DNA of 64,000 nucleotides from Bartonella australis AUST/NH1. Its GTDB lineage: Bacteria > Pseudomonadota > Alphaproteobacteria > Rhizobiales > Rhizobiaceae. Positions 1 through 7,655 of the stretch are shown in pieces. Position 1 is the first letter of the stretch. Every line of letters starts with the position of its first letter. The stretch is taken from assembly GCF_000341355.1 (NCBI RefSeq), contig NC_020300.1, positions 930,001 through 994,000 on the forward strand, given 5' to 3'. A program made the translations under genes and the position numbers. The notes under the pieces were generated by a model. That model was given only the letters and a program-made list of their open reading frames with translations, did not search any database and had not been told where the DNA came from.

Positions 1-1137
1 GAAAATTTACGTGTCAATGCCCCAAAACAAAATACTTCCTATTCCGTCGTTGATAATAAAGGGGGATCTTCTCCTGCTGAGAGTCTTGAGTACGAATATG
101 CAGATGAAGCGGCTGCCGGTGTGCTAATGGCTCCTGCGTCCAAAAATTTCGTCATCGGTAAGACTTTTATCGGGAGCATTGCTCTTTTTATCTTAGGGGC
201 AATTGGTTTCATTAGCTATTCTCATTTCTTTACGTCGCAACATGGGAATAAAAATCCGCTTATTATCCGTTCTGATGATAAGCCCTTTAAAATTAGGCCA
301 GAAACGACGGAAACAGAGAGTGACGTCACCCATAATTTAGATATTTACAAACAAACAACTGAACAAAACGAAAAACAAAAAAATGCGCAGCAATTTCTTG
401 TTGATAAGTCTGAGCAACCTAAAGATTTGGCAGAATTAAATAAATCGACGCCCGCAAGTACCTCGTCTACATCTCTTGATAAAGGAGACGTCGAAAGCGC
501 GGTCGCGGAAGCACTCAATCATGTCGTTCCAATGCGGGAAGTTCAGTCTGTCATCGTGAGGAAAGATGGCACGATTGCGTTAACTCCGAATCCCCGTACA
601 GATGAAAAACCCGCTAATCTTCCTGAAGTAAGCAATAATGCTGCTGCAGCCCAATTTCAAGCTGCAGCCCAATTTCAAAGTGAATCCTCTGAAGCAAATA
701 ATGAGGAAGAACAACGTAGCCCTGCAACTGATGTTAATCAAGTAATTACAGGAAAGATTCCTGTTCCTAATCTTGAAGAAAGGGCTGAAAATTCATTTAC
801 AGCAAGTTCTTCTTCTACTAGAATCGATCCGGGCGCGCAGGGACATATTGCTTCTCACTCGGATTCATTAACACATTCAACGACACAAAATTCTGAGCAT
901 TACTACGTACAACTTTCATCTCAACCGACATCCGTACAAGCCGAAAACTCTCTAAAAAACGTCAAATCTAAATTTAAATCCCTCATCGGTGCTCGCCCTT
1001 TAAATATTCAGTCCGCTTTTATACCGGGGAAAGGTACCTATTACCGTGTCCGTGTTCAAACTCAAAGCCGTGATGAAGCTGTGACTCTTTGTGAAGAAAT
1101 CAAAAATGTTGGGGGAACCTGCTTTATCACGCGTTAA
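1..1137 (+). CDS. SPOR-domain cell-envelope protein (5' end outside window)
   Basis: The frame is open from base 1, so the start lies outside the window; 378 residues are visible. A single hydrophobic membrane segment (visible residues about 54-74, core SIALFILGAIGFISY) follows a short presumably cytoplasmic part. After it comes a long Ser/Thr/Glu/Gln-rich low-complexity linker, then about 75 C-terminal residues beginning YYVQLSSQPT that match the SPOR fold (beta-alpha-beta, ending GGTCFITR). SPOR domains bind septal peptidoglycan, so the protein is probably an inner-membrane protein with a periplasmic domain acting at division sites. In rhizobia such a gene usually sits between argS and nagZ; nagZ does not follow here. 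Function is family-level only. Confidence 0.85.
   Translation, partial: ENLRVNAPKQNTSYSVVDNKGGSSPAESLEYEYADEAAAGVLMAPASKNFVIGKTFIGSIALFILGAIGFISYSHFFTSQHGNKNPLIIRSDDKPFKIRPETTETESDVTHNLDIYKQTTEQNEKQKNAQQFLVDKSEQPKDLAELNKSTPASTSSTSLDKGDVESAVAEALNHVVPMREVQSVIVRKDGTIALTPNPRTDEKPANLPEVSNNAAAAQFQAAAQFQSESSEANNEEEQRSPATDVNQVITGKIPVPNLEERAENSFTASSSSTRIDPGAQGHIASHSDSLTHSTTQNSEHYYVQLSSQPTSVQAENSLKNVKSKFKSLIGARPLNIQSAFIPGKGTYYRVRVQTQSRDEAVTLCEEIKNVGGTCFITR
643..678 (+). repeat. 18-bp perfect tandem duplication in the SPOR-protein linker
   Basis: The unit gctgcagcccaatttcaa occurs twice in direct succession and adds six residues (AAAQFQ) in frame in the periplasmic linker. The copies are identical, so the duplication is recent or maintained. 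It is length variation in a disordered linker and does not touch the SPOR domain. Confidence 0.9.
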
Positions 1138-1723
1138 ATGGGCATACAGTGGCAATTTTTAAAGCTGGTGCCGCGTTTCAGAGGCTCTGTTGCGCGTTTG
1201 GCTTGTTGTCCGCCGGCTTGTAGATAAACCTTAATTGCTGAGTTTGTCGAGGTCTTGCGTAATTACCTGTCGGAAAATATTCTTTCTCTTTCAGCTGCGC
1301 ATAATAGATCTTTGTAGCTGAGGGAAATGCAATATTAAAATCCTTCTGTGGGCTCTGCGTTATCTACTTTGATTCTGTAGCATCATAGTTGGAAAAGGAT
1401 TTTTGGATTTTTCAAAAAAAGCGGCTATACGCTAGCAACGTATCAGGTAATTTCCATCAATCATAACGAATAATTATTTTCCAATACCCGGGTAGTACGC
1501 GAATGTTATGGTCGTGTAGGCATTTAATTTCGACAGGCTAACTTGGCAAGATCTAAAAAAAAGTTCTAAAACAAAGATAAAAGGATACCTACAAATGGTA
1601 CTCAGTCCATTTTACAATAACATGTTGACATAAAGGAGTTGCTGATCGTAGGGTTAGGACGAAAGGATCTTACCTTTCTTCCAGATAAAAATACACAAAA
1701 TAAAGCTATCGCTTCAGAGGATT
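1138..1723. other. Gene-free spacer upstream of ilvE
   Basis: About 590 bases without a convincing reading frame on either strand. An ATG directly after the SPOR-gene stop opens only 29 codons. A TTGACA hexamer at 1624-1629 could be a -35 box for ilvE, but no good -10 lies 16-18 bases downstream. I found no recognisable remnant of nagZ, the usual neighbour. Confidence 0.6.
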
Positions 1724-1729
1724 TTGTTT

Positions 1730-2836
1730 ATGAAATCTTTTACATCGCCGCTTTTGTTCGAAATAGAAGAACATTCATCTCCTTTATCGGATGCAAAACG
1801 TGAAGAAATTTTGAAAAATCCTGGTTTCGGCCAATTTTTTACAGACCATATGTGTGTCATTCAATGGACTGAAAATAAAGGCTGGCATAATGCTGTTATC
1901 TCTGCATACAGACCTTTGCAGATCAACCCTGCAAGTACCGTTTTTCATTATGGTCAGGAAGTTTTTGAAGGTTTAAAAGCATACCGTGCAAAAGATAATC
2001 GTATTTTGCTGTTCCGCCCTGATGCCAATGCGCGACGTTTCGCTGAATCAGCCAAACGATTAGCTATGCCTGAATTACCCGAGGACATCTTCTTGGATGC
2101 GATTAATCAATTAGTCAAAATTGATCAAAAGTGGGTTTCCAATAACCCAAATGCTAGCCTTTATATACGCCCATTCATGTTTGGCAATGAAAGCTTCTTA
2201 AAAGTCCATCCTTCTCGAGAATATATTTTCTGTGTCATCGCATCCCCAGTTGAATCATATTTTAAAGAGGGAGAAAAATCTATCAGTGTATGGGTTGAAA
2301 CAAATTATAGCCGGGCTGGCCCAGGCGGTACAGGAGCTGCCAAATGCGGCGGAAACTACGCAGCAGGCTTACTTGCACAAAATAATGCTGCAAAAAATAA
2401 TTGCAGCCAAGTCCTCTTTCTCGATATGGTTGAACGTAAGTGGATTGAAGAGTTAAGTGGTATGAATATTTGCTTTATTACGGCGCATAACGCGCTTGTA
2501 ACACCACCACTTAACGGCACCATTCTCCCAGGGATAACCCGTCATTCAATTTTGAAGCTAGCGCAAAAAATGGGTTTAACGATAGAAGAGCGCCCTTATT
2601 CTTTTGAAGAACTTAAGGAAAATGCAGAAAGTGGTCAACTTAAAGAAGCTTTTGCCTGCGGCACAGCTGCCGTCATCACATCAATCGGTCGATTCAGCTA
2701 CAAAGATGGAGAATTCATTGTTGGAGGCGAAATGACCGGTGAAATTACGAAAAAACTTCGTACAGAACTTATTGGGCTTCAAAGAGGAAATATAGAAGAT
2801 GAGAACAACTGGGTGCGCCCTGTTAGGTTATCGTGA
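1730..2836 (+). CDS. ilvE: Branched-chain amino acid aminotransferase
   Basis: A 368-residue fold-type IV PLP enzyme that interconverts branched-chain amino acids and their 2-oxo acids with glutamate as amino donor, in the cytoplasm. The PLP lysine is expected at K205 in the motif GTGAAKCGGNYAAG; the later stretch LNGTILPGITRHSIL is the phosphate-binding region of the class. Length fits the longer BCAT-II type (about 360 residues) rather than the 300-residue E. coli type. I chose ATG 1730 because AGAGG at 1716-1720 lies nine bases upstream; an in-frame TTG six bases earlier fits less well. It stands alone, without other ilv/leu genes, convergent with glpX. Confidence 0.93.
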   Translation: MKSFTSPLLFEIEEHSSPLSDAKREEILKNPGFGQFFTDHMCVIQWTENKGWHNAVISAYRPLQINPASTVFHYGQEVFEGLKAYRAKDNRILLFRPDANARRFAESAKRLAMPELPEDIFLDAINQLVKIDQKWVSNNPNASLYIRPFMFGNESFLKVHPSREYIFCVIASPVESYFKEGEKSISVWVETNYSRAGPGGTGAAKCGGNYAAGLLAQNNAAKNNCSQVLFLDMVERKWIEELSGMNICFITAHNALVTPPLNGTILPGITRHSILKLAQKMGLTIEERPYSFEELKENAESGQLKEAFACGTAAVITSIGRFSYKDGEFIVGGEMTGEITKKLRTELIGLQRGNIEDENNWVRPVRLS

Positions 2837-2887
2837 TAAGCAGAAAAAGGCGAAAAATATCTTTGAGATTAACTTTCAGAGCCCCAC

Positions 2888-2916
2888 GGAAGTGCGCGCC
2901 GTACAGCGGCGCTTCC
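2888..2916. terminator. Hairpin between convergent ilvE and glpX
   Basis: GGAAG at 2888-2892 pairs with CTTCC at 2912-2916, and the arms continue inward through GC-rich pairs with one bulged G. It lies between two convergent genes, so it may end transcription both ways, although neither side carries a long T tract. Confidence 0.55.
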
Positions 2917-2929
2917 CCGTCTTTATCTA

Positions 2930-3925
2930 TCAACCAAATTCCGACTGATCGCTATGTTGCGCTTTTATTTTACGAATCGTTCTCCTGTGGGAACTGAAAC
3001 ACATTGCAAGAGTCTCTGTATGGACATAAAGACGGTTAAATTGAACACCAGAGAGCATATCGCCATCAGTGACACCCGTTGCAGAAAATAAAACATCGCC
3101 TTTTACCATTTCTTCCATTGTGTAAGCCATATTAGGGTTACTGATTCCCATATTGGCCGCACGCACGATTTTTTCTTCTGTATCAAGCTGCAAACGCCCC
3201 TGCATTTGACCTCCAATACAGCGTAGAGCTGCCGCTGCTAAAACGCCTTCTGGCGCTCCACCGACGCCCATATAAATATCAATGCCGGTTTTACTCGGAT
3301 CTGTTGTATGAATAACAGCAGCAATATCGCCATCGCCAATCAAGCGGATCGACGCACCCGCCGCGCGCACTTCGTCAATTAATTTCGCGTGACGAGGTCT
3401 ATCCATGATACAGGCAGTAATTTGATCAACAGCCACTCCTTTGGCCTTTGCAAGAGCATGCAGATTATCTGTAGGACTAGCGTCTATATCAACCACTCCC
3501 TCAGGATAGCCGGGACCAATAGCAATTTTTTCCATGTAAACGTCCGGAGCATGAAGCAAATTACCTTTTTCGGCAATCGCGACCACCGCGAGCGAATTAG
3601 CGAGATTTTTGGCGCAAATTGTAGTTCCCTCAAGGGGGTCAAGAGCAATATCGACCATCGGCCCATTTTTACTCCCTACCTCCTCCCCTATATAAAGCAT
3701 AGGGGCCTCGTCGCGTTCACCTTCGCCAATCACGACCGTACCATTAACAGGCAGGCGATTAAGTCCCCGGCGCATCGCGTCCACAGCCGCTTGATCAGCT
3801 GCCTTTTCATCACCGCGTCCCCGCCAGTGCGCAGCTGAGATAGCAGCACGCTCAGTCACGCGCGCCACTTCGATCAGTGAAATACGACCGAGCCCGTTTA
3901 AAGTCTTATCGGTTGACCCAAGCAT
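2930..3925 (-). CDS. glpX: Class II fructose-1,6-bisphosphatase
   Basis: 331 residues, the usual length of GlpX. It hydrolyses fructose 1,6-bisphosphate to fructose 6-phosphate, the committed step of gluconeogenesis. Visible family signatures are the metal-binding GEGERDEAPMLYIGEE (about residues 66-81), ALDPLEGTT (about 95-103) and the glycine-rich GVGGAPEGVLAA. Start ATG at 3925 has GGAG nine bases upstream. In many rhizobia glpX follows hom (homoserine dehydrogenase); here no gene lies upstream on its strand, so it appears monocistronic. Confidence 0.93.
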   Translation of the reverse strand: MLGSTDKTLNGLGRISLIEVARVTERAAISAAHWRGRGDEKAADQAAVDAMRRGLNRLPVNGTVVIGEGERDEAPMLYIGEEVGSKNGPMVDIALDPLEGTTICAKNLANSLAVVAIAEKGNLLHAPDVYMEKIAIGPGYPEGVVDIDASPTDNLHALAKAKGVAVDQITACIMDRPRHAKLIDEVRAAGASIRLIGDGDIAAVIHTTDPSKTGIDIYMGVGGAPEGVLAAAALRCIGGQMQGRLQLDTEEKIVRAANMGISNPNMAYTMEEMVKGDVLFSATGVTDGDMLSGVQFNRLYVHTETLAMCFSSHRRTIRKIKAQHSDQSEFG

Positions 3926-4417
3926 ATGGAAAACTCCAATTGAATTAGCGTCGGAGAAAAATACAACACTCGCCCCCGAATATTTGTAACAAGGCTTCCA
4001 CGAAGATGCAAGCTTCCTGTAGGGAAAAAGCAGCTAGATTCCTCTTTCTCGTCATAAAACGAACAAACCACATAAAATAAATCCTGAAATTTTCGTCAAA
4101 AAATCTCATATAATTTAGCCGCAGCTGCGCAATAAAGCGGCCGCCTTCTGCAATTTCCCCGGACACCTCGCGACACCTAATAAAATAAAGTGCGAAGCCC
4201 TTTATATACCAAAATGGTTATTCTTACAATTAGGTGCAATGAGGGGCACCATCCCATTACCTCTGTATTACTAGCAAGACATTTCACGAACTTTCACAAC
4301 TATATTCATATAGTTCTCCTTCAAGCTTTATGGAATAAAGTAACCCAAGTTAGGCCAACATATATTTAAAAATAACTCGTTAAAATTCGTTTTTTTTCTA
4401 AAAATCACATACAGGGC
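3926..4417. other. Gene-free spacer between glpX and tRNA-Glu
   Basis: About 490 bases. A 73-codon minus-strand frame at 3945-4166 has Cys/Phe-rich composition and no family resemblance, and I do not accept it as a gene. A small inverted repeat (GGTGC...GCACC near 4232-4250) is visible. The glpX promoter should lie here but I cannot place it. Confidence 0.5.
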
Positions 4418-4446
4418 TTGCGAAGTAAAAAGATCCTCTCTATAAG
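4418..4446 (+). promoter_or_regulatory. Sigma-70 type promoter of tRNA-Glu
   Basis: TTGCGA at 4418-4423 and TATAAG at 4441-4446 are separated by exactly 17 bases. The mature tRNA 5' end follows 15 bases after the -10 box, which implies a very short leader removed by RNase P. Confidence 0.7.
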
Positions 4447-4461
4447 CCTGATCATTGATTT

Positions 4462-4536
4462 GCGCCCATCGTCTAGCGGTTAGGACGCCGCCCTTTCACG
4501 GCGGAAACAGGGGTTCGATTCCCCTTGGGCGTACCA
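4462..4536 (+). tRNA. tRNA-Glu (anticodon TTC)
   Basis: 75 bases including an encoded CCA. The acceptor stem GCGCCCA pairs with TGGGCGT (G1-U72 wobble), the anticodon stem CCGCC/GGCGG carries loop CTTTCAC with anticodon TTC at 4495-4497, and the T arm CAGGG-GTTCGATT-CCCCT is canonical. It is followed by the phage-like and toxin genes. I looked for a second copy of its 3' end as an attachment-site trace within the next 3 kb and found none. Confidence 0.97.
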
Positions 4537-4664
4537 ATCTCTTTATAAAGCGTTGTTCTACCGTCTTTTTTGACGGATGGTGGTCCTCGCTTCCCTGTTT
4601 TTTTACAAGGTGTGAAAACGCCAAGGTTTTGTTGCACCCTTTTTTTAGAGCTCTAGAGACAGAA

Positions 4665-4895
4665 TCAGAGCTTCAGAAGCCATCTTTTGATATGAGCGAG
4701 GCAGTTATCAATTGCATCAATGAACTGTGATATCCCAAGCGTGAATGCTAGAAGACATAATATAATCCATTTTAACATCCACGTAAGCAGCTTGAATTTT
4801 TCGTAATGACCTAAAAAATCAAGTAAGAGCCTGAACTCTTTTTCATTGAGCTTTTGGATATCTTTTTCACGAGTGATTCTATCCTTCTCTTCCAT
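4665..4895 (-). CDS. Small phage-like single-helix membrane protein
   Basis: 76 residues: a highly charged N-terminal region (residues 1-36, rich in Glu/Lys/Arg), one hydrophobic segment (about 37-60, core MLKWIILCLLAFTLGI), and a short basic tail. I recognise no named family; the layout resembles small holin-like or lysis-module proteins of alphaproteobacterial prophages. Evidence that it is real: GAGGTGAT, an almost ideal Shine-Dalgarno, ends two bases before the ATG, and a factor-independent terminator on the same strand lies directly upstream, so it begins a new unit. It stands between tRNA-Glu and the exotoxin candidate and is transcribed away from the toxin. A role in toxin release is possible by analogy with holin-type exporters, but this is speculation. 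Confidence 0.55.
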   Translation of the reverse strand: MEEKDRITREKDIQKLNEKEFRLLLDFLGHYEKFKLLTWMLKWIILCLLAFTLGISQFIDAIDNCLAHIKRWLLKL

Positions 4896-4907
4896 GCATC
4901 ACCTCAT

Positions 4908-4931
4908 AAAAAAAGCCCCCAAAATGGAGGC
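4908..4931 (-). terminator. Factor-independent terminator upstream of the 76-residue gene
   Basis: Read on the minus strand, GCCTCC and GGGGGC form a six-pair stem around an ATTTT loop, followed by seven T residues. No minus-strand gene is visible upstream of it; the next gene (the toxin) runs the other way. It therefore would stop antisense transcripts of the toxin 5' region, or it is left over from a lost phage gene. Confidence 0.65.
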
Positions 4932-5077
4932 CGGTGTTGATACTAATCGAAGTGGTTTACGCGCATTTTAGTTTTAAACATACTCTTTTTCGTAATTCTC
5001 TAGTCTAATTGCCTTTCCGCCCTATAACTCGAGCCTGAATGTAACTTGAATTATTAAACATCAGGACTCTCCGTATC

Positions 5078-7063
5078 ATGAAACACGATAAAGCTCCGTT
5101 TTTTGATTTAAGGGAGCATAGTTTAAGAAAAAAAAGTAACGTGAAATTTCTTTCGTTCTTTTTTGTCTTTTTATTATCTCTCAATTCTCTCCCTTCTTTC
5201 TCTGCTCCCATCCCCCAAGTTATTCAGAAGCCTGCTGATGAACCTGCTGATAGAGCTATCCGCGTTAAAGCTCACAACGGGGGGGAATATTGTTACGCCT
5301 TGGCATTTGTAGATGGCGAGGGCTACGTTTACCTTGACAACTGCTCTTCTCAAAAAGTTCCATTCGCTCGGTATGATGTTTTTCAAAGGATAGCTTGGAA
5401 GATTAAAGACGTCTGGTTGTGTATGACAGCTCCAAGTTCTGTCACAGGTATTGGCGGAAGCGCAACAGCAGATTGGGATTATATCAAGCTCAGACCTTGT
5501 GTTATCAATGACGCCAATCAACGTTGGATCGTTAAAGATAATGCCTTTCACACGGCAGACGAAAAGTTTCGTGTTAAAGATTATAAGTGGTACACTTATA
5601 TCTCGAAAAATCCAAAAGACTACTACAACCATACTTTGATGACGCCCACAATGGACGAGTGGGTAAAAACTATCGCAATACCTGGTAATATGAGCTTTAA
5701 AACTTCACTAGGCTGGAAGTATGTAAGCCGCTCTGGCTTCTTTATGTATTATATTTCAAATAGCGGATCTGAATCTGGAGCCTTTGACCTTTACTATAAC
5801 CCTGAAAATGGTCATATCGCCAGATATTTCCCTTCCGCTGGATTGCTTGCTTGCATGACTTCCCAGCAATCTTCTTCGGAGGAATGGGGTTGGGTCAAGT
5901 GGTTATTTTGCAATGATAATGTCCCCACCACAAAGGATAAAACATTCTGGGACGTTTCTTTTTTAGCTGGACGTGAGGGACTGATTTTGGATTACCAAAA
6001 TAATTTGTTAAGAGTTACTCAATATGGTTCTAATTGGGGATTCCCTTATACCGCAAAACCTGCTTATATCAAACAAGACACGCAAAATTCTCCAACATCT
6101 AAATTTGTTTTAGATTATGATATTGAGCGGTGGAATCGCTATGTTATGGCAAATGTGGAAGACGCACTTCCTTACTGCCCGGCTCCTGGAAAAACGCCGC
6201 CTGTTCTCGGTCCGAGACAAAAAGCAAAACGGTCCTTACCCCCTGATTTCCACTTTGATGATCAATGGCAAAGGCGGCTTTACGAGATAGCAATCTCTAC
6301 GGATGATTCCCATGCTACAGCGGGAATGTGCGGTATCTGCCTTATACATACTCTTCAAATGATTGCTGAACTTCACGACACTTTCCCGGGTGCCCCCCGT
6401 TCAAGAGGTTATTTTTTTGATACAGCTCCGAATGTCAATCCGCTAATTTCATTAGAAAACAGATATCCTTTGCTTTACCGGGCTATAGAATTTGCTTCTA
6501 CTATTCATAACGTCCCTATGACCCCGCAAGACGGTTACCTTACGACTGATGTACTGGTAGCGAACGCGGTAACGCAGATCGCTTTGCCGAATTATGCTTG
6601 GAGATTATCGAGCATATCCACCACTGCAGTCACCATTGCGAATGCCATCGAGAACCTTTTCCGCGCACCTCCAGGAACAGTGTGGATTGGTTTGTCTGTC
6701 TACCTAGATGGTGAAGTAACCAGACATGCGCTGCCGATTTTGCGTTCTCGCGATGGGCTTATAATAATTCCGACAAATCTTGTATCCGGTGCAACAAGCT
6801 TTGAGGATTTTTCCAGCACACTTCAGCCAATTCGGGATGGCGATATTGACACTGTTTTATATCGTCTTACCCAGCAAAGCCCTTATCTCCCCTTTCTCGC
6901 TCTGGCAACATTGCAGCTAACCGGAGAGGCCGACCAACCTTTGAGCGTTACAATCTCCCAAAATAACTGTACCGGAGAAGGAGAACGTAGAAGAGGCAGT
7001 GGAAAAGTACCAAAAAGTTCTTTAATTAACCAATGTACAGGCGGAAGGTGCGCTATCCTTTAA
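5078..7063 (+). CDS. Secreted DUF1561/PF07598 virulence-modifying-type exotoxin candidate
   Basis: 661 residues, close to the roughly 640 of Leptospira virulence-modifying (VM) proteins, whose architecture it shares. A hydrophobic signal segment (about 23-42, FLSFFFVFLLSLNSLPSFSA, cut likely after A43) is followed by a Trp/Tyr/Cys-rich, ricin-B-like half (about 58-340, with a QRW motif at 148-150) and a globular C-terminal domain (about 395-620). That domain has GMCGICL (C418, C421), H550 and N567, in papain-like order and spacing. The last residues are basic (ERRRGSGKVPK) and end C658-A-I-L661, a CaaX box. ATG 5078 has AGGA eleven bases upstream; GTG 5141 would give a shorter, more typical signal peptide. 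Known of the family: lectin-type binding and cytotoxicity reported for Leptospira members. Target and enzyme activity here are inference. Confidence 0.8.
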   Translation: MKHDKAPFFDLREHSLRKKSNVKFLSFFFVFLLSLNSLPSFSAPIPQVIQKPADEPADRAIRVKAHNGGEYCYALAFVDGEGYVYLDNCSSQKVPFARYDVFQRIAWKIKDVWLCMTAPSSVTGIGGSATADWDYIKLRPCVINDANQRWIVKDNAFHTADEKFRVKDYKWYTYISKNPKDYYNHTLMTPTMDEWVKTIAIPGNMSFKTSLGWKYVSRSGFFMYYISNSGSESGAFDLYYNPENGHIARYFPSAGLLACMTSQQSSSEEWGWVKWLFCNDNVPTTKDKTFWDVSFLAGREGLILDYQNNLLRVTQYGSNWGFPYTAKPAYIKQDTQNSPTSKFVLDYDIERWNRYVMANVEDALPYCPAPGKTPPVLGPRQKAKRSLPPDFHFDDQWQRRLYEIAISTDDSHATAGMCGICLIHTLQMIAELHDTFPGAPRSRGYFFDTAPNVNPLISLENRYPLLYRAIEFASTIHNVPMTPQDGYLTTDVLVANAVTQIALPNYAWRLSSISTTAVTIANAIENLFRAPPGTVWIGLSVYLDGEVTRHALPILRSRDGLIIIPTNLVSGATSFEDFSSTLQPIRDGDIDTVLYRLTQQSPYLPFLALATLQLTGEADQPLSVTISQNNCTGEGERRRGSGKVPKSSLINQCTGGRCAIL

Positions 7064-7151
7064 GAAAAATACAAAGACCCAGAGCGCGTTTAGCGACGCA
7101 AAATTCGCGCTGTGTCCCGCGGGGGGCTCGTTTCTCAAATTTCTTCTAAAA

Positions 7152-7183
7152 TTTAGCGTAAGAGCGGAAGCTCTTACGCTAAA
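7152..7183 (+). terminator. Perfect 14-bp hairpin with GGAA tetraloop after the toxin gene
   Basis: Arms at 7152-7165 and 7170-7183 pair without mismatch around GGAA, a GNRA-type loop. A short T run follows about seven bases later (7190-7194). It is the likely 3' end or stabilising element of the toxin transcript, whose stop codon lies 88 bases upstream. Weaker GC-rich inverted repeats (AGCGCG/CGCGCT around 7082-7113) precede it. Confidence 0.6.
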
Positions 7184-7655
7184 ATCGGCTTTTTAAAAAG
7201 GACGTATATTAGTATTAACTGAATTGACTTACGCGCGTTTCTTGAGTTGCAGCTTCCCCAAAACAGGACATTATAATCCTGTGTCTGAACCGATAAATCC
7301 CGTATAGTCCCTTTTTTCTTTTTAAAATTAAAAAAGCTAAAGCAGCGAAACCGAAAGGCGCTTCTTTTCCCAATTCAAGACTTTGCCCACCTGATATTTT
7401 TATGAAGCTTTACATCATACAGTTTTTTTCTAAACCTAAACAAACAAAGATAAAAAGCAAACAATGCAAATAAAATTTATTTCTAAATTTCACGCTTCTA
7501 CTGAAAAAACTAACAATCATACAATCACTGCTTTGTATACCGATTCATTATCTTTTGTAAAATTGAATATCTCTTATTACCTTTGTTTCCGCTTTTCATT
7601 ATAGACCTGAAAGTGTTATGAGATGCAATATCACTTAAATAAAAAGGGAATCCTA
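7184..7655. other. AT-rich spacer upstream of icd
   Basis: About 470 bases with no convincing gene on either strand. It holds a diverged copy (7207-7240) of a sequence found just upstream of the toxin gene (4935-4968). The icd promoter should be here; TATAGA near 7601 is a possible -10 box, but no clear -35 box accompanies it. Confidence 0.5.

Noticed and set aside
3945-4166. 73-codon minus-strand frame upstream of glpX
   Set aside because: Cys/Phe-rich composition, no Shine-Dalgarno, no similarity recognised.
4462-7622. tRNA-Glu as a phage attachment site with a second half-site
   Set aside because: No repeat of the tRNA 3' end was found in the following 3 kb, and no integrase is visible.
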